Source of the DNA: Saprospiraceae bacterium
Lineage (GTDB): Bacteria; Bacteroidota; Bacteroidia; Chitinophagales; Saprospiraceae
Length of the DNA stretch: 64,000 nt
Direction of reading: 5' to 3'
NCBI GenBank assembly: GCA_029251525.1
Contig: JAQXDE010000066.1
Coordinates: forward strand, 310,001 to 374,000
Below are positions 18,612 to 26,308 of this stretch, piece by piece. The notes under the pieces were generated by a model. It had not been told where the DNA came from and searched no databases. It worked only from the letters and a program-made list of their open reading frames with translations. The position numbers were made by a program, and so were the translations under genes. Each line of letters begins with the position of its first letter. Position 1 is the first letter of the stretch.

Positions 18612-18677
18612 GTTTGTAATGTTTTTTTTGGTCAAAGGAATCGTTACTACATTTTTTAATCCCCAACAATTGAACTT

Positions 18678-21365
18678 ATGTTACATAAAACACTACTTGT
18701 AGCCGTTGCATTTTGCTTTTCATTAAATCTATATGCCCAAAATTGGGATGACCTTAATAATCAAGTATTGACTTATTTAGGAAATGGAGAATATGCAGAT
18801 GCAATGTCTTCAGCTCTTCGTGCAAGAGAAGTTGCCAAAATCCAATTTGGCGAGAAAAATGCAGATTACTCTGCCAGTTTACATAATTTAGCAAGTGCTC
18901 ATAAAAAATTAGGCGAGTTTACTCCTGCTGAAATTTTGTATTGGGAAGCACTCAAAATTGACAAAGAGGTACTTGGCGTTAAACATCAAAATTATGCTTT
19001 GAGTCTTTTTGGATTAGCAAATTTGTATAAACTTAAGAAGGATTACCAAAAAGCTGAGTCAATTTATTTAGACGCTTTGGATATTATGAAAGCTGCAGTT
19101 TCAGACGATCATCCTGATTTTGCTTTGATATTGAGCGATTATGCAGATTTACATACGAGCTTAGGGAATTTTAAAAAGGCAGAAAACAGTTTAAAAAGAG
19201 CTAAGGAAATCACAAGATATTCTGTGGGAGAACGACATCAAGATTATGCTGGTATTTTATTTAATTATGGAAAATTTTATAAAAATAGAGCAAATGTCCC
19301 TGAGGCAGAAATATCTTTAAGAAAAGCTCTGGATCTTTATAAAAATACGGTTGGTATTAACCATCCTGATTATAAGGACTGTAAAAGATATCTGGGGAAT
19401 TTATATAATCCAAAATATGAATTGTATGAAGCAGCACCATCAGAAGCTCTGCTACCTATAGAAAGGCCTGCACTTGCCTCCTCAATTAATAACCCTGCAA
19501 AAACAAAATGGAATTCATCCACTGAGGTTATTACCGGTCTTGGAGAATCTGAAGGTGAGGAAAAGATGGTTGGAAAAAATAATTCTTCTGCTAAAGGATT
19601 ATCAGGAAAATCAAACAGAAAGGCTAAGCCTAATACCACTGCTGTTAATGATAGAGTCATAACTCAGCCTGTGGTCGAAGAAGTAGTGACTCCACCTGTT
19701 TTCGTTGAACCACCCAAACCAAAGGTGAAAACCTGGATGGATTATAGTTTTGATATTGACAGTAATACTCAATCTGAGAATTATACAGGAGCAATTGAAG
19801 CAGGGCAAAAAGCATTGATGTTGGTAAAAGAAGAATTTGGAGATGAGCATGAAAATTATCGTATCATTTCATTAAAATTGGCAGATAGTTATGAAAATGC
19901 GGGGATGTTGGATCGAGCAATTCCTATATACGAAAAAGATTTAGCAGCGATAGAAAAGATATTAGGTAAGGATAACATTACCTATAAGAAGCGCAGGTAT
20001 AATTTATTGAAGGCTTATGAATCGACTGGTCAAAAATCAAAAGCTAGGGACTTTTATAAAGCTTCTGTCTATAGCTCTTTTGCGGAATTTAGTAATGCTG
20101 GATTCCAGGGTCAAAGTCGGATGATGGAAAAAATGCAATCGGAGATTGAAGATTATTATGATAATTCCATGAAATTAGGATTCTTAGTTTCGGGAAATGA
20201 AATGCAAAATTTCAATTTAGCCCTTAAAGGAGTATCGACTGATGCTGCCTTGGAAATCAAAAACTCAATGATTGGTGAAATTGAATCTTATCAAAACCAA
20301 TTGAGAGAAAAATTAAAACCTAATGAGGCGACAATTGATTTTCTTAGGATGAAAAATAAGAAAACTCAAATTGGTAATTATTATGCTTTAATTACTCGTA
20401 AAAATAAAAAGGAAACTGTTATGGTTCCTCTATTGGATGAGAGTAAGGTTAGTATGTTAATTAATTCAGATGCGGATTCTCATGATAGTTATATTCAAAG
20501 TGAAGATCGAAGTAAACATTTATATCAAATGATTTGGGAGCCCCTAGAAGAACATTTGAAAGGGGTAAATTTTGTTCATGTTTCTACGGTTGGAGAACTA
20601 AACAAGGTGGCATTTAGTGGACTCAAGGATAGGCAAAAAAATAGTTTGGCAGACAAGTATGAAATTTATTATTATTGTTCTCTTAGAGATTTTATTAATG
20701 ATAAAGATATAGACATCAAAAATGAAACAGTTTCATTTTTTGGAGGAGCAATGTTTGGAAATGGCGGTTTAGGGAAATTGGACTATTTGCCAGCAACGAA
20801 AGATGAAGTAAATACATTTAAAGTTATTTGTGCAGCCAAAGGATGGTCGGTTAAAACTCAAATTGATGGGGAGGCTTCCGAAAATAATATTAAATCTTTG
20901 AGTGGTGCAAATGCTCCCGGAGTATTACACTTGGCAACACCAGTTTATTATCAGCATCTGGAAGAGTTCTCTGGAATTGCACTTTCTAATGCAAATGAAA
21001 AAATCACTTCCACTCATTTTCAAGATAATGCAGATGATGGTTTATTGAATGCAAAAGAGATCTCAAAATTAGATCTATCTAAAACGAATTTGGTGTTGTT
21101 ATCAGCAACCGAAACTGGTTCGAATAAGAATAGTGCAAAAGGAATTTTAAGTATTCAGCGTGCACTTAAAACGGCTGGTGTAAATACTATTTTATTTAGT
21201 CAATGGAAAGTGCCAGATAAGCAGACTCAGGAGATGTTTTCTCTTTTTTACTTCAATCATTTAAGTGGAATGGATACGCATAAAGCATTTTATACTGCTC
21301 AAAATGATATTCGAAAATTGTATCCATCTCCATATTTTTGGGCTGGATTTATATTAATAGAGTAA
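18678..21365 (+). CDS. Secreted TPR-CHAT protein with a degenerate catalytic dyad
   Basis: An 895-residue protein: signal peptide (MLHKTLLVAVAFCFSLNLYAQ), kinesin-light-chain-like TPRs at about 25-235, a disordered linker (about 245-350), more TPRs (about 355-475), and a C-terminal CHAT domain (about 590-895). CHAT domains are caspase-like (clan CD) peptidases with a His in a THG motif and a Cys in an SAC motif. Here the positions read HLATPVYY (Pro755 for His) and LLSATETG (Thr811 for Cys), so peptidase activity is not expected. The rest of the fold is intact, including the AGVNTILFSQWKVPD and final YPSPYFWAGFILIE segments. It is monocistronic and ends at a strong terminator. It is probably a periplasmic or surface binding scaffold. 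Confidence 0.9.
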   Translation: MLHKTLLVAVAFCFSLNLYAQNWDDLNNQVLTYLGNGEYADAMSSALRAREVAKIQFGEKNADYSASLHNLASAHKKLGEFTPAEILYWEALKIDKEVLGVKHQNYALSLFGLANLYKLKKDYQKAESIYLDALDIMKAAVSDDHPDFALILSDYADLHTSLGNFKKAENSLKRAKEITRYSVGERHQDYAGILFNYGKFYKNRANVPEAEISLRKALDLYKNTVGINHPDYKDCKRYLGNLYNPKYELYEAAPSEALLPIERPALASSINNPAKTKWNSSTEVITGLGESEGEEKMVGKNNSSAKGLSGKSNRKAKPNTTAVNDRVITQPVVEEVVTPPVFVEPPKPKVKTWMDYSFDIDSNTQSENYTGAIEAGQKALMLVKEEFGDEHENYRIISLKLADSYENAGMLDRAIPIYEKDLAAIEKILGKDNITYKKRRYNLLKAYESTGQKSKARDFYKASVYSSFAEFSNAGFQGQSRMMEKMQSEIEDYYDNSMKLGFLVSGNEMQNFNLALKGVSTDAALEIKNSMIGEIESYQNQLREKLKPNEATIDFLRMKNKKTQIGNYYALITRKNKKETVMVPLLDESKVSMLINSDADSHDSYIQSEDRSKHLYQMIWEPLEEHLKGVNFVHVSTVGELNKVAFSGLKDRQKNSLADKYEIYYYCSLRDFINDKDIDIKNETVSFFGGAMFGNGGLGKLDYLPATKDEVNTFKVICAAKGWSVKTQIDGEASENNIKSLSGANAPGVLHLATPVYYQHLEEFSGIALSNANEKITSTHFQDNADDGLLNAKEISKLDLSKTNLVLLSATETGSNKNSAKGILSIQRALKTAGVNTILFSQWKVPDKQTQEMFSLFYFNHLSGMDTHKAFYTAQNDIRKLYPSPYFWAGFILIE

Positions 21366-21390
21366 AATTTTTGTTAATTAGTTTAATCTA

Positions 21391-21428
21391 GGGCTGGTAG
21401 TGCATTAGGCATTACCAGCCCTTTTATT
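21391..21428 (+). terminator. Intrinsic terminator of the TPR-CHAT gene
   Basis: GGGCTGGTA pairs with TACCAGCCC, and the stem continues inward with GTGC/GCAT (one G-T pair) around a 5-nt loop. TTTTATTT follows directly. Confidence 0.9.
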
Positions 21429-21429
21429 T

Positions 21430-21812
21430 AAAAGGAATAATTATTTCTTCATTATTAAAGATTGTTCTTTCGAGTTTTATGGCATTTAAGATAAACAACT
21501 TTTCGTTCGTAATTTGATTGTTCAACCTATAAGTTAATGTAATTTTAGAGAAGATTAGAATTTGCATTTGCCTAGTTTAATTTGGGGAAAGGTGGAAGGA
21601 CATTTTGTTAATTATCCTAGGTTAAAATGAAAAACTGCAAATATGGGAACTGGAAGTTGTCTAAAACTAAAATTATAAAAAATATATCATTGATTAAATC
21701 ATGGCATAACTTAAAACTATTTTCCAAAAACAAATTCGTAAGTTTGTGTTGATTTTGAACTAATCTCAAAAGTTACTAATTTTTATATTTTTCAACTATT
21801 AATACCAAGCCT
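21430..21812. other. Intergenic region upstream of corA
   Basis: No ORF. A TAAGTTTG at 21739-21746 matches the -7 element and would give a leader of about 60 nt before the CorA start, but no clear -33 TTG was found at the right distance. Confidence 0.4.
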
Positions 21813-22760
21813 ATGGTCAAGTATTTCCTCAAAAAGAATGGAGCTTTAGAGATGTTAGACGAGCCGCAGCCAACTTGTTGGGTAAATATTTCTCCTCCTT
21901 TTGACCAGCAGGAATTAACTAAGATTGCTGCTCAATTTGAAATTCCATTAGACTTTTTAACAGATTCTCTTGATGTCGATGAAAGGTCTCGATATGAGCG
22001 AGAGGATGATGTTCGGTTAATAGTTGTGAATACACCTATAGTCAACGAGGTAAATCAAGAAAATGAAGCATTTTATATTACTGTTCCTATTGGAATTATA
22101 TTGACGATAGACCATATCATTACTATCTCAGCTTACGAAAACCCGATTATTCAAATGTTTATTGATGGAAAAGTAAAAAATTTTATTCCAACTGATGAAC
22201 CTGATTTTGTATTGAAGATATTGGAGCAAAATGTATTTCGATTTTTGAATTGTTTGAAAAAGTTAAACCTCAAACGAAATTTAATTGAAAAGGAATTATA
22301 TGATTCGAGTAAAAATAGGGAGCTGCGTCAATTGTTAAGTATTGAAAAAAGTTTGGTTTATTTTGTGAATTCACTTTCTGCCAATGAATTATTGAAAATG
22401 AAAATGAAGCGTTCCGATTTTTTAGGAATTCGAGCAGATGAAGACAAAACAGATTTATTTGAAGATATAATTATTGACAATACTCAAGCGTTGGAGATGT
22501 CGAATGTTTATTCAAATATTTTGAGTGGAACCATGGAGGCATACGCTTCGATTATATCAAATAACTTGAACCAGGTGATTCAGCGATTGACGTTGATTAC
22601 GATTATTTTGATGCTACCTACCTTGGTGGCAAGTCTTTATGGAATGAATGTTCCTTTACCTTTTAAGGATTCAGCATATGCTTTTCCTTTTATTATTGTG
22701 TTTTCGATTGTGATTAGCCTGTTACTGGCTTTGTGGTTCAGGACAAAGCGATTGTTTTAA
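21813..22760 (+). CDS. corA: CorA family divalent-cation transporter
   Basis: A 315-residue inner-membrane Mg2+ (or related divalent cation) channel. It has a long cytoplasmic alpha/beta N-domain, a long stalk helix (about 210-255), two C-terminal membrane helices, and the signature YGMN motif (VASLYGMNVPLPF) after the first helix. In CorA the short periplasmic loop after GMN usually carries Glu/Asp; here it reads PLPFKDSAY. Cation specificity cannot be read from sequence. The gene stands alone and converges on the cytochrome gene. Confidence 0.92.
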   Translation: MVKYFLKKNGALEMLDEPQPTCWVNISPPFDQQELTKIAAQFEIPLDFLTDSLDVDERSRYEREDDVRLIVVNTPIVNEVNQENEAFYITVPIGIILTIDHIITISAYENPIIQMFIDGKVKNFIPTDEPDFVLKILEQNVFRFLNCLKKLNLKRNLIEKELYDSSKNRELRQLLSIEKSLVYFVNSLSANELLKMKMKRSDFLGIRADEDKTDLFEDIIIDNTQALEMSNVYSNILSGTMEAYASIISNNLNQVIQRLTLITIILMLPTLVASLYGMNVPLPFKDSAYAFPFIIVFSIVISLLLALWFRTKRLF

Positions 22761-22847
22761 TTCAACTTAGGATAATATGAATAATTTTAGTCTCTAAGGA
22801 TATTTAAAATTTGCTTAAATCAGATTGTTTATTCCTATTCCTAGAAT

Positions 22848-23924
22848 CTAATTTTTCATTTTTAAGATCCATTCTTTGATTAATTCTACTCCCTCTTCAT
22901 GTACCATTCTCCTCCCTAATTCAGGCATCATTGCTGCAGGTTCAGTAGAAGCCATACGATAAGTCATAATTGATTCCTCAGGATAACCAGGAATAATATT
23001 TAATGCAAATCCACCTGTTCCAGTTCCAGCAGCTACAGAGGGTTTATTGATTCCTAAATTAATATTCATCTCTGCCTCAGCTACTAAATTTAAGCCAGTT
23101 GTACTTGCTGGTCCATTTGGATTATGGCAATGTCCACAATTAATATCAAGGTAAGCTAAGGCTCTTTCATGTAGTGTGCCGCTAATTGGATTATTCCATT
23201 GAGCAACTTTTTCATAGTTTGTTTCTAATTGATAATCACTTAAATAACCAACAGCGTTCCATTTTTTTAATTGATTCATCTTTCCATCGAGGTAAGTAAA
23301 CTCTTTATTTAAATTTCTGATTTTTGGACCAATAGGTTCTTGGACACCTTTATTATAATGACAACCTTTGCATTGGTTTTTATTTGGAATGATGTAATCG
23401 ACCATCAAGTGTTTTCCAGTTTGATTAATCCAATTAACCGTTTTTATTTCTCCAACAATATTGAGAGTAGCGTCAGTTTGTTTGTCATTCCAAGTATACC
23501 CATGAGCTTCCCATTTATCTTTGCCTTTGATCAGAAGACGAGTTTCGATATTGCGTTTTCCTTTGTTTATATCTCGCTCATCATTTTGGTAGTAGAAAGT
23601 TTTTATCAAAATTGTTCCTACAGGAAAATTTAGTACTTTTCCGCTCGAAATAAATTTAGCAGATGTTTCTTTTGGCATCCAAATGAATCTTGATTTATAC
23701 GCATAGTCAGAAAATAAGGGAGAGTTCAAATCATATGGAAGTACTTTTTTATTTGGTTGCAAGTCTGCTATTTTTCCAATAAAAAAATTGTACTGGGAGA
23801 GTTTTTCAAAAGGTTCTTGATAATTCACGTTTTTTACTTGTTGCGAAATAGAGTCGCAGCAAGTAAAAATAAAGGAAGAAATTAATACAAAGAATAAAGA
23901 TTTTCTATTTGTGAGAAAGTACAT
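22848..23924 (-). CDS. SO2930-family diheme c-type cytochrome
   Basis: A 358-residue exported protein with a possible lipobox (FIFTCC). Two CxxCH heme sites are visible: CKGCH at residues 185-189 and CGHCH at 263-267, the latter in LDINCGHCHNPNGPAST. The order and the C-terminal GYPEESIMTYRM...MPELGR segment match the family described as SO2930 (TIGR03806-type). Family genes are found next to a parallel beta-helix protein, as here: the partner gene ends 9 bp upstream. Electron transfer in the periplasm is likely, but the substrate is not known. Confidence 0.88.
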   Translation of the reverse strand: MYFLTNRKSLFFVLISSFIFTCCDSISQQVKNVNYQEPFEKLSQYNFFIGKIADLQPNKKVLPYDLNSPLFSDYAYKSRFIWMPKETSAKFISSGKVLNFPVGTILIKTFYYQNDERDINKGKRNIETRLLIKGKDKWEAHGYTWNDKQTDATLNIVGEIKTVNWINQTGKHLMVDYIIPNKNQCKGCHYNKGVQEPIGPKIRNLNKEFTYLDGKMNQLKKWNAVGYLSDYQLETNYEKVAQWNNPISGTLHERALAYLDINCGHCHNPNGPASTTGLNLVAEAEMNINLGINKPSVAAGTGTGGFALNIIPGYPEESIMTYRMASTEPAAMMPELGRRMVHEEGVELIKEWILKMKN

Positions 23925-23933
23925 TAAATAATT

Positions 23934-25193
23934 TTATTTTGTAGTTAACCATTTATCAAAATCACCTACTTCAAAAGAAGGTATTTCACAATCAAAAATT
24001 GAAATATCATCATTCATATTTCTAGTGATATTTTCAGGAGTGGCTCCCATTGCTGCATTCATATTTCGAAATATAATGTCTCCATTGTTTTTAAAGCAGA
24101 ATCCATTTGGTTTTCCATTTTTATCTAAAGCAGCTGGATTAAAGATTCCATCAATGATGATATCAGGTGATTTGTCCCCACAAATTGCAAATAATAATTT
24201 TCCAAAATCGGTCGTAGGAATAGCTGGTCCATTGGTTTCAGTAATCACATTGTCATGGATATTGATGTTGGAGCAGAATGGATCAAATTCTTTTGATTCA
24301 AAGGGTTGGCCTGTAAAAATCCAACTATTGATTCCTATTCCCATACTTCTATGATTTTTTATTGTATTATTAAAAACTTCAATATCCTTATGTGCCATAA
24401 TTAGCATTCCTGTTCCTGAGGGGAGAGTATTGACTACAATACCTGGCTTTGAGAAATTTTCACCATTATTATCTTCCATGATATTGTCATAAAATTTTAC
24501 TTTATAACCATTTGCCTGAGGTAAATCTGGCATGTCAAAGATTAGCATACCAGCTGCATTTTGTTTTGCTATATTTTTATAAACTAGAGCATTTCGAGTG
24601 TTTTCTATCTCTAAGCCAGCAACATTATGATGCACATAATTTTCTCTGACGATGGCATTGGTTGTTTGTCCTACATAAATACCAGCATCCATAGCGTATG
24701 AGGCTTCACATTTTTCAATCAAAATATTTTTGCAGGAAACAGGATAAATTCCATATCCTCCATTTTCAGGACTCGCACCATTAGTCCAAGTCGTCTCCAA
24801 ATCTCTAAATGTTACATTTTCACAGGCCTGAACTTTAATAGCATCACCTTTAGAATCTTGAACTGTGAATCCTTCCAACAATAAATTTTTTGCATTTTTA
24901 AGAATCATTCCTTCTGCTCCCTCAATTTGATTTTTAAAAGAAAGAATAGTTTTTCTTTTTCCCATTCCTTTAATTGAGACATTAGGGATATCATTAAAGG
25001 ATAATGCTCTTTTAAATGAGAAGGTGCCTTCAGGTAGAAGAATTATTTCTCCTTCTTTTGCTTGGATTAAAATTTTTTGTAAAGATGATTCAACTTCGGT
25101 TGTACTAATTGGATGAAAGCCATTTGGTTCGGTTTTGCAAGTGAAAAATAGAAGAGGACTGAGAAGAAGAAAAAGTGAAAATTTGGAGCTCAT
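23934..25193 (-). CDS. Parallel beta-helix lipoprotein, partner of the diheme cytochrome
   Basis: A 419-residue lipoprotein (LFFTCKTE, Cys at 19) with a right-handed parallel beta-helix. It begins with the EGEIILLPEGTFSF box typical of pectate-lyase-like folds. Repeated turns follow, such as VSIKGMGKRKTILSF, LLLEGFTVQDSKGDAIKV, IYVGQTTNAIVRENYVHHN and IEVFNNTIKNHRSMGIG. This matches the family (TIGR03805-type) encoded beside SO2930-type cytochromes. The pair forms a two-gene operon. A role in binding or oxidising a surface carbohydrate is possible but unproven. Confidence 0.87.
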   Translation of the reverse strand: MSSKFSLFLLLSPLLFFTCKTEPNGFHPISTTEVESSLQKILIQAKEGEIILLPEGTFSFKRALSFNDIPNVSIKGMGKRKTILSFKNQIEGAEGMILKNAKNLLLEGFTVQDSKGDAIKVQACENVTFRDLETTWTNGASPENGGYGIYPVSCKNILIEKCEASYAMDAGIYVGQTTNAIVRENYVHHNVAGLEIENTRNALVYKNIAKQNAAGMLIFDMPDLPQANGYKVKFYDNIMEDNNGENFSKPGIVVNTLPSGTGMLIMAHKDIEVFNNTIKNHRSMGIGINSWIFTGQPFESKEFDPFCSNINIHDNVITETNGPAIPTTDFGKLLFAICGDKSPDIIIDGIFNPAALDKNGKPNGFCFKNNGDIIFRNMNAAMGATPENITRNMNDDISIFDCEIPSFEVGDFDKWLTTK

Positions 25194-25457
25194 CGAATTG
25201 GTTTTTTTGATTTGGAAAAATGTTTGATCGAAAGGTGTCTTTGAAAGTGTAAAATAGAATTTTTTTGCGAAAAGAAATGTTTAATCCAAGTTACCTATTT
25301 TCAAATCAGAATACCTATTGTCTATTTTTAAGAAACTTTCAAACCATATTTTAAAACTATTTTAAAAAAAAATAAACAGTCCAAGTTTATTTTAAAAACA
25401 ATTTCAAAATTATTTATTTTAAAAAAGTTTTTTCAAATAACAATTTTATAAGTTTTA

Positions 25458-25651
25458 TTATCCGCAGATTGATAATTGTAATTTAATGTTTTTTTGGTGA
25501 AAAACATTGAAAATCAAGGAGTTATCACTTGTTTTTTTACGATCTAATTGAGTTACTAACAGAAAGTTATCCACAATGTGGATAAATTGACTATGTATTT
25601 AACTCGTTGATAGTCAATGCTTTATTGTATTTACCAACATTATGTGAATAA
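25458..25651. other. Cluster of DnaA boxes (candidate oriC core)
   Basis: Two perfect TTATCCACA boxes stand head to head with one base between them: 25567-25575 on the plus strand and 25577-25585 on the minus. A TTATTCACA box is on the minus strand at 25643-25651, and a one-mismatch TTATCCGCA at 25458-25466. Between them a perfect inverted repeat ATTGACTAT/ATAGTCAAT occupies 25586-25618. The density fits an origin; DnaA control of the downstream ribonucleotide reductase is the alternative. Confidence 0.6.
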
Positions 25652-25759
25652 CTTTGGTGATTTTTTATTCAATAAAAAGTCTATATTTGTTTAGCTTGAA
25701 GATGATATGAGTTAAATCTGTTATATTTAATAACTTTTCTTCATAATCCAGCCCTAGAG

Positions 25760-25782
25760 TTATTATTTTTAAAAAATAATAA
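25760..25782. repeat. A/T-only palindrome, possible unwinding element
   Basis: TTATTATTTTT and AAAAATAATAA flank a single central A, followed by a long A-run. It lies about 110 bp to the right of the DnaA boxes, a suitable place for a DNA-unwinding element. Confidence 0.4.
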
Positions 25783-26308
25783 AAAAAAAAGAGGAATAAA
25801 AATCCTTATTTTTAAAAACTTCATTGAAATCTATTTTTTAGGAATTTTTAAATCTGAAAATTTATAATTAGAGAAAATGTTGTCAAATTCCTTTTTAACT
25901 AAAGGTGCCTAAGGCCTGTCAGTTGAATTGTTAAATTTTTTTGTGTGTATTTGGCCGTTCATAATTTTTTCTTTAAGAGGAGTCAATATAATATGTTGGC
26001 AAATAAATATTGGGGATTATTAACCAAAAATAAATCGACTCACAAACTGGCTTGATCAGTAATTAAAATGAATTAAAAGAGGAATTGCATAACCAACCTT
26101 TAAATAGTTCTTCTCTAAATTATTTCAATCCTTTTTCATCTCTAAGTATTATTTAAACAAAAGAGTTTAATAATATAAACGAAAGCAATCTCTCATTCAA
26201 AATTATTTAATTAAAATATTTGTGAAACACTATTTCTAAACATTTGATGTTATTTGTTCCCTTTATCCAAATTGGTACGAATTTCTTCACTCAAAACCAC
26301 CGGAGACC

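Larger units (their letters stand above)
25194..26308. other. 1.1-kb AT-rich gene-free region, candidate replication origin
   Basis: No ORF of note in 1.1 kb, unlike any other stretch in the window. It holds clustered DnaA-box sequences between 25458 and 25651, a 9-bp inverted repeat and an A/T palindrome (listed separately). The right half (25800-26308) shows no further structure apart from the leader of the ribonucleotide reductase gene. Confidence 0.6.

Noticed and set aside
25194-26308. Cobalamin riboswitch upstream of the B12-dependent reductase
   Set aside because: The typical conserved B12-box segments and helices could not be found in the AT-rich leader.
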